A DNA stretch of 64,000 nt from Leisingera thetidis (GCF_025857195.1 NZ_CP109787.1:2731501-2795500); one strand, 5' to 3'. Positions 36,485-46,625 are shown, counted from the first letter of the stretch. Translations and numbers: made by a program. The notes: a model not told the origin generated them from the sequence alone.

Positions 36485-38932
36485 ATGACTGAACTTCCTT
36501 CAACTGCCAAGGCAGTCATCATCGGCGGCGGCATCATCGGCTGCTCCACCGCCTACCACCTGGCCAAGCTGGGCTGGACCGACACCGTTCTACTGGAACG
36601 GAAAAAGCTGACCTCGGGCACCACCTTCCACGCCGCCGGGCTGGTCGGGCAGCTGCGCTCGAACGCCAATATCACCCAGCTCTTGGGCTACTCGGTCGAT
36701 CTTTACAACAAGATCGAAGAGGAAACCGGCCTTGGCACCGGCTGGAAGATGAATGGCGGCCTGCGGCTGGCCTGTAACGAGGAACGCTGGACAGAGGTCA
36801 AACGCCAGGCCACCACCGCGCATTCCTTTGGTCTGGAGATGGAGCTGCTGACCCCGAAAGAGGCGCAGGAGCTGTGGCCGTTGATGGATATCTCCGACGT
36901 CATCGGCGCCGCCTTCATGCCGACCGACGGCCAGGCCAACCCCTCCGACATCACCCAGGCGCTGGCCAAGGGCGCGCGGATGGCGGGGGCGAAGATATTC
37001 GAGGACACCAAGGTCACCGATATCGAGATCGAGGACGGCAGGATCCGTGCCGTGATCACCGATCATGGCCGCATCGAATGCGAAAAGGTGATCTGCTGCG
37101 CGGGCCAGTGGACCCGTACCTTTGCCAAGCGTTTCGGGGTCAACGTGCCGCTGGTGCCGATGGAGCACCAGTATATGGTGACGGAACCGTTCGCGGGCGT
37201 GCCCTCGAACCTGCCGACCCTGCGCGACCCGGACCGGCTGACCTACTACAAGGAAGAGGTTGGCGGGCTGGTGATGGGCGGCTATGAGCCGAACCCGATC
37301 CCCTGGGCCACGGACGGCATTCCGCAGGGCTTCCACTACACGCTGCTGGACAGCAACTTCGACCATTTCGAGCAGCTGATGGAGCAGGCGCTTGGCCGGG
37401 TCCCGGCGCTGGAACACGCCGGCATCAAGACGCTGACCAACGGGCCGGAAAGCTTCACCCCCGACGGCAACTTCATCATCGGCGAGGCGCCGGAGCTCAG
37501 CAATTTCTATGTTGGCGCGGGCTTCAACGCCTTTGGCATCGCAGCCGGCGGCGGCGCCGGCATGGCGCTGGCGGAATGGGTGAAAAACGGCGAGCCGCCG
37601 TTTGACCTCTGGTCCGCCGACATCCGCCGCTTCGGGCGGCCGCATTTCGACACTGACTGGGTCCGCACCCGCACGGTCGAGGCATACGGCAAGCATTACA
37701 CCATGGCCTGGCCGCATGAGGAGCACGACTCCGGCCGTCCCTGCCGCAAGTCGCCGCTTTATGACACGCTGAAAAGCCAGGGCGCCTGTTTTGGCGAGAA
37801 ACTCGGCTGGGAACGCCCGAACTGGTTTGCCGATGCCGCCAGGGGCGAAACCCCCAAGGACGTCTACAGCTTCGGCCGCCAGAACTGGTTCGAGGCGGTG
37901 GGCCGCGAGCACAAGGCCGCACGCGAGGCGGCGGTTCTGTATGACCAGACGTCTTTCGCCAAATTCGCGCTGAAGGGCCCGGATGCGCTGGCCGCGATGA
38001 ACTGGATCTGCGCCAATGACGTGAACAAGCCGGTCGGCTCGCTGATCTACACCCAGATGCTGAACGACAAGGGCGGCATCGAATGCGATCTGACCGTGGG
38101 CCGCGTCGCGCATGACGAGTTCTACATTGTCACCGGCACCGGCTATGCCACCCATGACTTCGACTGGATCCGCCGCAACATTCCCGACGGCCTGAACTGC
38201 CAGCTGTTCGACATCACCTCCTCCAACGCGGTGCTGTCGCTGATGGGGCCGAAGGCCCGGGACATTCTGTCCGCCGTCACCCGCGACGATGTCTCCAACG
38301 ACGGTTTCAAATTCGGCACCATCCGCACCATCGGCATCGCAGGCTGCCCGGTCCAGGCGCTGCGCGTAACCTATGTGGGCGAGCTGGGCTGGGAACTGCA
38401 CCTGCCGGTGGAATACGCCCAGACCGTCTATGCCGCGCTGATGGAGGCGGGCAAACCGCACGGGCTGGTCAATGCCGGCTACCGCTCGATCGAATCCCTG
38501 CGCCTGGAAAAAGGCTACCGTGCCTGGGGTTCTGACATCGGCCCCGACCACAGCCCGTTCGAGGCCGGACTTGGCTGGGCAGTGAAGCTCAGGAAGGATA
38601 TCCCCTTCAAGGGCCGCGCCGCCGCCGAAGCGCAGAAGTCGGGAGGCGTCAAGAAGATGCTTGCCTGCTTCACCACCGATCCCGGCACGGTGCTCATGGG
38701 CCGCGAGACCATCTACCGCAACGGCCAACGTGTCGGCTGGCTGACCTCGGGCGGCTATGGCCATACCGTCGGCCAATCCATCGGGTACGGTTACATCCGC
38801 AATCCCGAAGGCGTCGATGCCGAATACGTGCTGGGCGGGGACTACGAGCTGGAGGTGGCCACCGAACGGGTGCCCTGCAAGGTGCAGCTCACCGCTCTCT
38901 ATGATCCGTCGATGAGCCGGGTAAAGGCCTGA
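36485..38932 (+). CDS. Dimethylglycine/sarcosine dehydrogenase-like flavoprotein with GcvT domain
   Basis: An 815-residue two-domain enzyme. The N-terminal FAD domain opens with AVIIGGGIIGCSTAYHLAKLG; the His in SGTTFHAAGL matches the covalent flavin site of dimethylglycine and sarcosine dehydrogenases. The C-terminal half (about residues 430-815) is a GcvT/aminomethyltransferase fold that would receive formaldehyde on tetrahydrofolate. It oxidatively demethylates an N-methyl amino acid, probably dimethylglycine, sarcosine or a similar amine. It is eight bases after the kinase-like gene and is the catabolic enzyme of the operon. Confidence 0.9.
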   Translation: MTELPSTAKAVIIGGGIIGCSTAYHLAKLGWTDTVLLERKKLTSGTTFHAAGLVGQLRSNANITQLLGYSVDLYNKIEEETGLGTGWKMNGGLRLACNEERWTEVKRQATTAHSFGLEMELLTPKEAQELWPLMDISDVIGAAFMPTDGQANPSDITQALAKGARMAGAKIFEDTKVTDIEIEDGRIRAVITDHGRIECEKVICCAGQWTRTFAKRFGVNVPLVPMEHQYMVTEPFAGVPSNLPTLRDPDRLTYYKEEVGGLVMGGYEPNPIPWATDGIPQGFHYTLLDSNFDHFEQLMEQALGRVPALEHAGIKTLTNGPESFTPDGNFIIGEAPELSNFYVGAGFNAFGIAAGGGAGMALAEWVKNGEPPFDLWSADIRRFGRPHFDTDWVRTRTVEAYGKHYTMAWPHEEHDSGRPCRKSPLYDTLKSQGACFGEKLGWERPNWFADAARGETPKDVYSFGRQNWFEAVGREHKAAREAAVLYDQTSFAKFALKGPDALAAMNWICANDVNKPVGSLIYTQMLNDKGGIECDLTVGRVAHDEFYIVTGTGYATHDFDWIRRNIPDGLNCQLFDITSSNAVLSLMGPKARDILSAVTRDDVSNDGFKFGTIRTIGIAGCPVQALRVTYVGELGWELHLPVEYAQTVYAALMEAGKPHGLVNAGYRSIESLRLEKGYRAWGSDIGPDHSPFEAGLGWAVKLRKDIPFKGRAAAEAQKSGGVKKMLACFTTDPGTVLMGRETIYRNGQRVGWLTSGGYGHTVGQSIGYGYIRNPEGVDAEYVLGGDYELEVATERVPCKVQLTALYDPSMSRVKA

Positions 38933-38965
38933 CAGGGCGCTCCTTCATCATCAGGGGATATGATT

Positions 38966-40015
38966 ATGCAGCACTTGAAGCAGAGCAGTTTCCGCGATCA
39001 TGCACCTGTCCGGAACACTGCTCAGGCTCCCGCAGGCAAGCCGGCTCACACCGCAAGCGCCGGGCTGTACGTGCTTTCCGGGTTTCCGATGGAGGAGTAT
39101 TCCCTGTTTGCCGCGGCCCTGCACGACGCAGGCGAAACCTGCGGCCGCAGCCTGAAAGTTGACGTTCTGTCCAGCAATGGCGGTTTTGTTCAGGGCAGCT
39201 GCAGTGCAGTGGTTCAGACCAGGCCGCTAACAGATGCGCTGCGGGAGCTCGACTATCTGGTGATCTTCGGCGGCCACAAGTGCAGCATTGGCAGCAACCA
39301 GCATTTCCGGGCCGCACTGCAAATACTCCGGCGAAGGGGCTGCCAGATTGCCGCCGTGGGCGGGGCCGCCATGACGCTGGCAAAAGCAGGCGTCTTTGAA
39401 AGCGGCAGCTGTGCGGTCCATTGGCAAAACCGGGAATTGTTCAGCGGAATGATGAGCGCCCTGACACCAACGGATCAGGTCTGCGCGGTCAATGACGGGG
39501 ACTGGTCGTCCTGCGGCAAAACCGGCGCGCTGGATCTGGCCCTGCACGTCGTCGCCGAAGTCTATGGCAAACCGGCGGCGACCCGTCTGGCGCAGGCTTT
39601 CATCCACACCCGCCTGAGCGACGCCCGCAGCACCCAGAACGGCGAGGTGATGCACGCAGCCCTGTCCGGCTCTGGCCTGGTCAATAAGGCTATTGCCCTG
39701 TTCCGGGACCATCTGGAAAACCCGCTTTCGATGACCGATGCTGCCCGCATTTTGGGTTCGTCTCCGCGGCGCATCGAACGGCACTTCAAACAGCACTGCG
39801 GCACCACGCCCTGCAGCTATTACCGGCAGATGCGGCTCGACCATGCCCGGAAGCTGCTGCTGAGAACCAATATGACGTTGATTGAAGTGGCGATCGCGGC
39901 CGGGTTCTCCACCAGCGCCAGCTTCGCCTCCGCCTTTCAGCAAGTCTACGGCACAACGCCGAACGCCCTGCGCAGGTCTCTTGGTGGCGCAGAGGCGGCC
40001 TTTGCCTCCTCATGA
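38966..40015 (+). CDS. GlxA/GbdR-like AraC regulator with DJ-1/PfpI domain
   Basis: A 349-residue regulator with an N-terminal DJ-1/PfpI-like sensor domain (about residues 25-200, with LDYLVIFGGHKCSIG) and a C-terminal AraC helix-turn-helix pair (about 235-335, GSSPRRIERHFKQHCGTTP). This is the layout of GbdR, SouR and CdhR, which respond to betaine, sarcosine and carnitine. The ATG at 38966 has an AGGGG site at good spacing; ATG 38960 is also in frame. It follows the demethylase gene by 33 bases, so it is probably the activator of this amine pathway. Confidence 0.9.
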   Translation: MQHLKQSSFRDHAPVRNTAQAPAGKPAHTASAGLYVLSGFPMEEYSLFAAALHDAGETCGRSLKVDVLSSNGGFVQGSCSAVVQTRPLTDALRELDYLVIFGGHKCSIGSNQHFRAALQILRRRGCQIAAVGGAAMTLAKAGVFESGSCAVHWQNRELFSGMMSALTPTDQVCAVNDGDWSSCGKTGALDLALHVVAEVYGKPAATRLAQAFIHTRLSDARSTQNGEVMHAALSGSGLVNKAIALFRDHLENPLSMTDAARILGSSPRRIERHFKQHCGTTPCSYYRQMRLDHARKLLLRTNMTLIEVAIAAGFSTSASFASAFQQVYGTTPNALRRSLGGAEAAFASS

Positions 40016-40142
40016 GATCCCGAACGGCACAGGTCTCTCCGCATCAGAACAACGCCAGACTGCTCGGCCGTCAACAGCCCTGGCCCTGCCTTGCCCCGGG
40101 CACCAGGCGGCGCCTTGTCAGCGCGGTGCCGCTGTAACGTTG

Positions 40143-40178
40143 GGCGCCGGATTGCGCAAATGCTGGCAACCCGGCGCC
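40143..40178. repeat. Strong hairpin between convergent araC-like and dmdD genes
   Basis: GGCGCCGG (40143-40150) pairs with CCGGCGCC (40171-40178), and inner TTGC pairs with GCAA. There is no T-run on either side, so intrinsic termination is uncertain, but its place between convergent genes suggests a transcript end. Confidence 0.45.
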
Positions 40179-40191
40179 GTGCATGGCCGGC

Positions 40192-40998
40192 TTAGCTATT
40201 GGGGCGCACGCGCGCTGCAGTCTTGTTGGCAAAGGCCTCCAGCCGTTCTCGCGCTGCGGGCTGGGTGTTCACGACGCCGGCCACCACCGCCTCGGCATAG
40301 GCTGCATCCATTCCCGACATGTTGTTCAGATGGCTGATCGCCGAACAGATCGCATAGTTCGTCAATGGCAGATTTTGGGCAACCTTGTCAGCCAGTTCAA
40401 CTGCTTTGTCAAAACTGGAACCCTCGGTGATGTATTGAGCGAGGCCCAGATCAACGGCTTCCTGGCCCTGGTACACCCGGCCCGTCAGGATCATGTCAAT
40501 CATCCGGTACTTGCCGATCATTTCCGAGACCCGGATGGTGGCCCCGCCGCCGGTGAAAATACCGCGCTGGCCTTCGGGAAGCGCAAAATAGGTGCTTTGA
40601 TCCATCACCCGGACATGGGCGGCACTGGCCAGTTCCAGCCCGCCGCCGACGACCGCCCCCTGGAGCGCCGCGATAATCGGAACCCCGCCGTATTCCATCT
40701 TGTTGAAGGCTTCATGCCAGCGCAGGCACACATGCATAAAGTCGTCGGGACTGCGGTCCTCTTTCCAGTGTTCCACAAGATCGAGGCCGGCGCAGAAATG
40801 GTCGCCTTTGCCTGCCAGCACCACCGCCCTTACGCCGTTCCGGCGGGCATTGCTGAAGAAGCTGATAAGCTCCTCGATCGTGGCGGCATCAAGCGCATTT
40901 CGCTTATCCGGGCGATTGAGCGAAACAATGCAAACGCCGCTGTCCCGCTGTTCAATGGCGAGGTTTTCGTAGCTATGCGAACTTTCTGCTTTGGACAT
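40192..40998 (-). CDS. dmdD: Methylthioacryloyl-CoA hydratase DmdD (crotonase family)
   Basis: A 268-residue crotonase-family enzyme. Glu122 ([11 protein letters not shown]) and Glu142 (FALPEGQRG) align by position with the catalytic Glu121 and Glu141 of Ruegeria pomeroyi DmdD. It hydrates methylthioacryloyl-CoA and releases methanethiol, acetaldehyde and CoA in the DMSP demethylation pathway. The ATG at 40996-40998 follows AAGGAAAAGGTCGGG; a GTG 30 bases upstream is less likely. It lies 56 bases downstream of dmdC on the same strand. Other enoyl-CoA hydratases share the fold, but the flanking sequence and dmdC pairing favour DmdD. Confidence 0.88.
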   Translation of the reverse strand: MSKAESSHSYENLAIEQRDSGVCIVSLNRPDKRNALDAATIEELISFFSNARRNGVRAVVLAGKGDHFCAGLDLVEHWKEDRSPDDFMHVCLRWHEAFNKMEYGGVPIIAALQGAVVGGGLELASAAHVRVMDQSTYFALPEGQRGIFTGGGATIRVSEMIGKYRMIDMILTGRVYQGQEAVDLGLAQYITEGSSFDKAVELADKVAQNLPLTNYAICSAISHLNNMSGMDAAYAEAVVAGVVNTQPAARERLEAFANKTAARVRPNS

Positions 40999-41054
40999 TT
41001 TCCCGACCTTTTCCTTGCTGTCCGGCACAACACCGCGCCGCGATCATTTGTTGC

Positions 41055-42827
41055 TCAGATTTGGAGCCCGGCATCGAACAAGCTTTCGCTGCCCTCGATG
41101 ATCCGGGTGCTTTCCGTTCCGCACTCCACAAGAATGTGTTGTGCATAAAATACCGCTGTCGCGATCTTCTGCCGCATGAATGCCGTATCCTCTCCCCGTT
41201 CCAGCTTGGCCTCTGCTGCCAGAACGGACCTGCCCAGTTGCCAGCCCGCGGCGAGATTGCCTGCCAGCATCAGAAAGGGAACACTGCCGGCATATGCAGC
41301 ATTGGGGTCCTGCGGTGCGGTCTCCAGAAGCCAGGCGAGGCTGGCGTCAAACGCGCGGCGGGCCTCACCCAGCCTATTCGCAAAGAGCTGCGCCTTGGCA
41401 CTGCCGCTCTGCAAGGCGCGTTCGGTCTCCAGAACCATTCCGGAGAACCGGCGGGCGGTTCCGCCTCCATTCCGCAGCACCTGCCGGCCCAAAAGACCAT
41501 TGGCCTGGATCGCAGTTGTGCCTTCGTAGATCGGCAGGATCCTGGCATCCCGGTAGAACTGCGCAACACCGGTTTCTTCAATGAACCCCATGCCGCCATG
41601 AACCTGCAGGCCCAAAGAGGTGACCTCCAAGGACCGTTCCGTGCAGCTCCCCTTGACCAGCGGAACCAGAAATTCCGCCATGTCAGACGCTTCACGCTTG
41701 GCTTCGGCATCCGCGCGGTGCGCCAGATCGAGCCATCCCGCAGTGGCCATCGCCAATGCCCGCCCGCCTTCGACCAATGCCCGCATCCGCAGCAGCATCC
41801 GCCGGACGTCCGGGTGCTGCACAATCGGCACGGCCTGCCGGGAGCTGCCGTCAACCGGACGTCCCTGCTGGCGTTCCTGCGCATACCGCAAAGCGTGCTG
41901 ATAGGCGCGGTCGGAGACCGCAACCCCTTGCACCCCGACCGCAAACCGGGCGGCCCTCATCATTATGAACATGTACTCAAGGCCGCGGTTCTCTTCGCCG
42001 ACCAGAAAGCCGGTTGCTGCGTCGAACTCCAGAACTGCCGTCGGGCTTGCCCTGACACCCAGCTTGTGTTCGATGCTGACACATCTGACGGCATTGCGGC
42101 AGCCAAGCGATCCGTCGTTTTCAACCAGGAACTTGGGGACGATGAACAGGCTCAGTCCCTTGGGGCCAGCCGGCGCACCCGGAACGCGCGCCAGTACCAG
42201 ATGAATGATGTTTCCGGTCAAACCGTGGTCACCATACGTTATGAAGATCTTGGTCCCCGTGACCGAGTAGGAGCCGTCCGGTCCGGGGGCCGCCTTGCAC
42301 CGCACCCGCCCCAAATCGCTGCCGGCCTGGGGCTCTGTCAGGTTCATGGTTCCAGACCATTGACCGGAGATCATCGGTTCCAGGTAGCGCCGCTTCTGCT
42401 CTTCCGAACCGGAAAGCAGCAGCGCCTCAACCGCACCGTCGGTCAATAGAGGGCACAATCCGAAACTCATATCCGACGCGTTCAAAATCTCCGCCGCGGC
42501 GGCGCCGACAGCACGCGGCAAGCCCATGCCGCCATATTCTTCCGGATGCGCCAGGCTTTGCCAGCCCATTGCCGCGAATTGCGCATAGGCTTCCTTGTAA
42601 GCTTCAGGCATCACGACCTGCGCGCCGTCAAAGCGGGTGCCGGTTTCCCCGCCTGCTGCTGAAAGCGGCGCAACGACATCTGAACAAAACCGGCCGAACC
42701 CTTCCAGCACGGCCTGGGCCTCCGTTGCATCAATCCCGGAACAGGCGCCTGCGGACGCAGCTTCCGGCCAGGCGGACAACTGTTCTATGTTGAACATGAT
42801 ATCGCGAAGGGGGGCCTGATAGGTCAT
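41055..42827 (-). CDS. dmdC: Acyl-CoA dehydrogenase DmdC (methylmercaptopropionyl-CoA dehydrogenase)
   Basis: A 590-residue acyl-CoA dehydrogenase of the long type. The N-terminal helical part, FAD site (GTMNLTEPQAGSDLGRV and SGTKIFITYGDHGL-type blocks) and C-terminal catalytic region (GGMGFIEETGVAQFYRDARI) are complete; an extra helical C-terminal extension (about residues 460-590) matches the size of DmdC. It oxidises methylmercaptopropionyl-CoA to methylthioacryloyl-CoA. The ATG at 42825-42827 follows GGAGCAGCGGAA. No dmdA or dmdB is seen nearby, which is common because the pathway genes are scattered in roseobacters. Confidence 0.88.
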   Translation of the reverse strand: MTYQAPLRDIMFNIEQLSAWPEAASAGACSGIDATEAQAVLEGFGRFCSDVVAPLSAAGGETGTRFDGAQVVMPEAYKEAYAQFAAMGWQSLAHPEEYGGMGLPRAVGAAAAEILNASDMSFGLCPLLTDGAVEALLLSGSEEQKRRYLEPMISGQWSGTMNLTEPQAGSDLGRVRCKAAPGPDGSYSVTGTKIFITYGDHGLTGNIIHLVLARVPGAPAGPKGLSLFIVPKFLVENDGSLGCRNAVRCVSIEHKLGVRASPTAVLEFDAATGFLVGEENRGLEYMFIMMRAARFAVGVQGVAVSDRAYQHALRYAQERQQGRPVDGSSRQAVPIVQHPDVRRMLLRMRALVEGGRALAMATAGWLDLAHRADAEAKREASDMAEFLVPLVKGSCTERSLEVTSLGLQVHGGMGFIEETGVAQFYRDARILPIYEGTTAIQANGLLGRQVLRNGGGTARRFSGMVLETERALQSGSAKAQLFANRLGEARRAFDASLAWLLETAPQDPNAAYAGSVPFLMLAGNLAAGWQLGRSVLAAEAKLERGEDTAFMRQKIATAVFYAQHILVECGTESTRIIEGSESLFDAGLQI

Positions 42828-42945
42828 TTCCGCTGCTCCGGGCAATTATTCCTTTATGCCAACTACGTGTTGCGCAGAAGCAGTTCCACGTTCATAGAGG
42901 ACAATATCCTTTCCAAAAGTGACAAACTGAACAGGCGTTCAAACG

Positions 42946-44001
42946 ATGGCGTTTTCGGATCCCTCAAGCCTTGCGACGGTTTCGGCTCAATTCGCCGGCG
43001 ATTGGGTAATGGCCTTGCGGAGCTGCTGCACAGGGGATCAGCTGTCGTCCTTCCTGCAGCGCGCCAGGATGAATACCGAACAGGGGCATCTGGCCCACCG
43101 GGTCACATTGGATCAGATTGTCCGCCTGTACCAAATTGCCGCCGTCGAAACCGGGGATGAAATGATGGGGCTTTGGAGCCGGCCGATCCGGACCAGAGCC
43201 CTTCAGCACCTGCTGACGACCGTCCGCGAGGCCACGTCCCTTCCCTCTGCGCTGCACCGGTTTTCCACCTTCTGGAACCTGCTGCTTGACGATTACAGGT
43301 TTGAACTCGGGACCGGTGGCGGCTGCACCGTTCTGCATCTTGTGCCCTGCGGACAGCAGCCGTTCCAGCGGTTCGGCCATATGCTCATCCTGAAGCTGGC
43401 GCATGGGCTGCTGTCCTGGCTTGCGGGATATGAAGTGCCGGTCCGGACTGTTCAATTTGCCTTTGCGCGGCCCGGGTTTGCAGAAGATTACTCCGTAATT
43501 TTCCCGGCCCAGGTCAGCTTCAACGCTGCCAATTCCGCAATCGCCTTTGAAACTGCTGAATCCGGGCTGCCGGGAACCCGCAGCACCGCCGAGCTGAAGG
43601 ACTTTCTGAACCGCGCACCCCGCGATTGGATATTCACCAGCTTCCGGGAACACACCCAGTCTTTGAAAATCCGCGAGTTCCTGTACCGGACCAGCTGGGA
43701 AGAATGCCGCCTGGTTGATGCGGCTCAGGCCCTGCAGGTTACGCCGCGCACACTCATGAGGCGGCTGGATGCGGAAGAAACGACGTTTCAGACGATCAAA
43801 GACAGCTTGCGCCGGGATCTTGCCATTCGCGACTTGCAAGCCGGCCGAAAGAGCATCGAAGAAATTTCCCAGGACGTCGGGTTTTCTTCCGCCGCGAATT
43901 TCCACCGGGCCTTCCGGCGGTGGACCGGAGCAACACCCAGTTCCTACAGGAAGCCGGCTTACGAGGCTGTCTTGACCAAGGGAATGAACAGCCCCCGCTG
44001 A
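42946..44001 (+). CDS. AraC-family regulator divergent from dmdC-dmdD
   Basis: A 351-residue AraC regulator with a long N-terminal sensor region (about residues 20-230) of the arabinose-binding-like class and a C-terminal AraC DNA-binding domain (about 245-340; VTPRTLMRRLDAEETTFQ and ISQDVGFSSAANFHRAFRR). It starts at ATG 42946 and diverges from dmdC across 118 bases, so it probably activates or represses dmdC-dmdD. The effector could be an MMPA or acrylate-type CoA metabolite, which is inference. Confidence 0.87.
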   Translation: MAFSDPSSLATVSAQFAGDWVMALRSCCTGDQLSSFLQRARMNTEQGHLAHRVTLDQIVRLYQIAAVETGDEMMGLWSRPIRTRALQHLLTTVREATSLPSALHRFSTFWNLLLDDYRFELGTGGGCTVLHLVPCGQQPFQRFGHMLILKLAHGLLSWLAGYEVPVRTVQFAFARPGFAEDYSVIFPAQVSFNAANSAIAFETAESGLPGTRSTAELKDFLNRAPRDWIFTSFREHTQSLKIREFLYRTSWEECRLVDAAQALQVTPRTLMRRLDAEETTFQTIKDSLRRDLAIRDLQAGRKSIEEISQDVGFSSAANFHRAFRRWTGATPSSYRKPAYEAVLTKGMNSPR

Positions 44002-44105
44002 CCGCGCCGAATGCGGACGCTCCTTTGGTCAGGGGTGATTTCGCCGTGCTGCGTTGACCGGTTGCGCTCATATGTCCGGCCTGGCCGCTGTTGCGGCGGC
44101 GGCGG

Positions 44106-46625
44106 TCACTCCGTCGCGTCCTGCACAGCGGCCCTTGGCAAGCGCGGCAAACTGGCCTTTTGCTCCCTCAGGCTCGCCTGCACCGCCGCGCGCAGGGCCT
44201 CGCTGCGGTCCAGCAGCTTGCGGAATTCCGCTTCGCGCAGTTCCAGCAGCACGGATGGAGCGATGGCCTGGGCCTGCGCAGGGCGCACACCCGGGGTCAA
44301 AAGCGCGGCATGGCCAAACATGTCCCCCCGGCCCAGCCGGCTGACCCGGCCTGCACGCTTCAGTTCCAGCGCACCGGAGGCAATAAAATAGACGCTCTTG
44401 CCGCCTGCGCCGCCGGCCGGCAATGGGCTGCCTGCCTTGACATAGATGGTCTTCAGGCTGCGCTCGAGGCGTTTGCGGCTGCGGCGGTCAAGTGCCTCGT
44501 AGAAGGGAAGCCTTCGGATCAGTTCCGTGCGCTGGACCGCCACATCAAGCCCCGGACGGCTGTCCAGTTTTGCCCTGCGGGCCAGCAGATCCTGCAGCAA
44601 GGCCGTCAGCACTTCGGTGCCGATCAGCCCGTCTTCGTGCAGTGTCCGGTATTCACGCTCCTCGAAACGCAGCGCCGCGCGCCGGATGAACAGCCGTTCC
44701 AGTTCTTCGGCGTAGCCGGGATACTGCAGCCGCAGTCCTTCCAGAGCCGCTTGCAGCGCTTCAGCGCGCCGGGCAACCATTTCCTGCAGCAGCTGGGCCA
44801 CGCGTTTGCCGTGAATGCGGCGGATCCGCCTGCCGATAAACGCATCGAGATCCTCAAGAATGACCCGTTGCGCCAGCATGTACTCGAACCGGTCCGCTGT
44901 CAGTTTTCCCAGCAGCACCGGCACCCGCAGGCGGTTGTGCAGCGACAACGCCAGGCGGAAACCGAGCCCATAGGCCAGCATGTCCCGCGTGCGTCTGCGG
45001 TATCCGGAGCGGCCCTGGGTCCGGACGGCTTCGATCAGCCGGTCGGCACTGGAGATCAGCTGCTCCGACACGCGGGTGGAAATCAGGCGCTCCCGCAGCT
45101 GGCTGAGCGCCGCTTCGCGCTCAGCCGCGGCCAGCGAGATCAGCCCCAGCTTGACACGGTCCTTGTCGAGAATGCCGGTGGTTTCCTCCGCGGCCCGGAC
45201 CGCCTCGTCCAGCCAGACGCCGAATTGTTTGGCCTCGGCGCGCACCGTTTCACGACTGAGCCGGTAGCTTTGGGTGACACCGGCGACCTCTTCGCGCACG
45301 GTCTGCAGAGCAACCGCAACTGCCTGCTGCGACAGCGCCGCATCAAAGGCGGACAGACGGTCCAGCCCGAGCTTGCCGATCACCCAGCGCAGCGTCGTGC
45401 CCTGAACAAGCAGGGTGAACAGGGTGAACCCGGTGGCGAGGATTCCGACGAGGCGTTTGGTTTCATGCGGGATCAGCGCATTTTCGGTCACTGCCAGCGC
45501 CAGCGCCAGCGTGAGCGCCCCGCGCAGCCCGCCCCAGAGGATGGCAGTGCGGTAATTACGGTCGATGGCCGGCGACAGGCGCAACCCGGTCAGCAACGGC
45601 ATCAGCACAAACAGGATCAGCGCACGCGCCGCGACGGCGGCGGCGATCACCACCAGGATCAGGCCGGCGTCCGTCAGCCGTATTTCCTGCAGCAGCCGCG
45701 GGATGAACAGTGCCGCAAGCACAAAGATCATGGCCCCCGCCCAATGCGCCAGCAGATCCCACGCCTCGCGCAGCTTGGTCCAGGTCTGCGGCGTCAGCCG
45801 TCCCGGTGCGGTCAGATGCAGCGACAGCCCAGCCGCGACCACCGCAATAACCCCGGATGCGCCCAGGACCTGCTCGGCGATGACATAGGCCAGGTAGGGC
45901 AAGGCGACCGAAATGGAAACCTGGGCCAGAATGAAATCCGCAAACAGGCTCATGACCCAGACCGCCACGCGGGTTGCCAGCCAGCCGGTCAGCGCGCCGC
46001 CCAGGATCAGCATCGGAAAGCCGGCCAGCGCTTCGCTCATCGAGGGATTGGGGATGCCGACCATCACGAAGCCGAGAAACAGACCGAACAGCGCAATTGC
46101 CGCCGCATCGTTCAGCAGGCTTTCCCCTTCGATGATCCGCGTCAGGCGCTGAGGCGCCGCAATCGACCGGAAGATGCTGACCACCGCCGAAGGGTCAGTT
46201 GTGGAGACGATGGAACCGACCAGCAGACAGGCAGTCAGCGGCAGGCTGCTCGCCCAGTGCAGCGCAAACCCTACAAGCCCGGTCGCGGCCACAACGGCGA
46301 TCACCGCCAGCACGATGATCGGCACGCCGTCCCCGACCATCTGGCGCAGGTCCATCCCGATCGTGGCCTGAAACAGCAGCGTCGGCAGGAACACGTAGAT
46401 GAAGATCTCGGCCCGGATCGGCAGCCCGAGGATGGCCTCCGCCACAGGGTTGAGCGCATCCGTCAGGTCGGTGCGCAGGAAAAAACTGGCACCGAGGCCC
46501 AGCACAATACCGATCATGGCGATGATTGCGCTGTATGGCAGCCGCAGCCGTGCAGCCAACGGCTCCGCCATGCCGATCAGGAAGAACAGCACGGCAATAA
46601 AAGAGATGACGACCCAGGTTTCCAT
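44106..46625 (-). CDS. CPA1-family cation/proton antiporter with C-terminal cyclic-nucleotide-binding domain
   Basis: An 839-residue protein. About twelve membrane helices fill residues 1-410, with the NhaP-type active-site region STTDPSAVVSIFRSIAAP and EGESLLNDAAAIALFG carrying the ion-binding Asp residues. A long cytoplasmic helical region follows, then a cNMP-binding domain near residues 690-815 (KTIYVKAGSPLPAGG, GDMFGHAALLTPG). Domain order matches bacterial and plant-like SOS1-type antiporters. It probably exports sodium in exchange for protons, gated by a nucleotide. It starts at ATG 46623-46625. Confidence 0.92.
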   Translation of the reverse strand: METWVVISFIAVLFFLIGMAEPLAARLRLPYSAIIAMIGIVLGLGASFFLRTDLTDALNPVAEAILGLPIRAEIFIYVFLPTLLFQATIGMDLRQMVGDGVPIIVLAVIAVVAATGLVGFALHWASSLPLTACLLVGSIVSTTDPSAVVSIFRSIAAPQRLTRIIEGESLLNDAAAIALFGLFLGFVMVGIPNPSMSEALAGFPMLILGGALTGWLATRVAVWVMSLFADFILAQVSISVALPYLAYVIAEQVLGASGVIAVVAAGLSLHLTAPGRLTPQTWTKLREAWDLLAHWAGAMIFVLAALFIPRLLQEIRLTDAGLILVVIAAAVAARALILFVLMPLLTGLRLSPAIDRNYRTAILWGGLRGALTLALALAVTENALIPHETKRLVGILATGFTLFTLLVQGTTLRWVIGKLGLDRLSAFDAALSQQAVAVALQTVREEVAGVTQSYRLSRETVRAEAKQFGVWLDEAVRAAEETTGILDKDRVKLGLISLAAAEREAALSQLRERLISTRVSEQLISSADRLIEAVRTQGRSGYRRRTRDMLAYGLGFRLALSLHNRLRVPVLLGKLTADRFEYMLAQRVILEDLDAFIGRRIRRIHGKRVAQLLQEMVARRAEALQAALEGLRLQYPGYAEELERLFIRRAALRFEEREYRTLHEDGLIGTEVLTALLQDLLARRAKLDSRPGLDVAVQRTELIRRLPFYEALDRRSRKRLERSLKTIYVKAGSPLPAGGAGGKSVYFIASGALELKRAGRVSRLGRGDMFGHAALLTPGVRPAQAQAIAPSVLLELREAEFRKLLDRSEALRAAVQASLREQKASLPRLPRAAVQDATE

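Noticed and set aside
36590..38776. 728-residue frame antisense to the dimethylglycine-dehydrogenase-like gene
   Set aside because: The sense strand encodes a complete flavoprotein with GcvT domain; the antisense frame is a GC-bias artefact.
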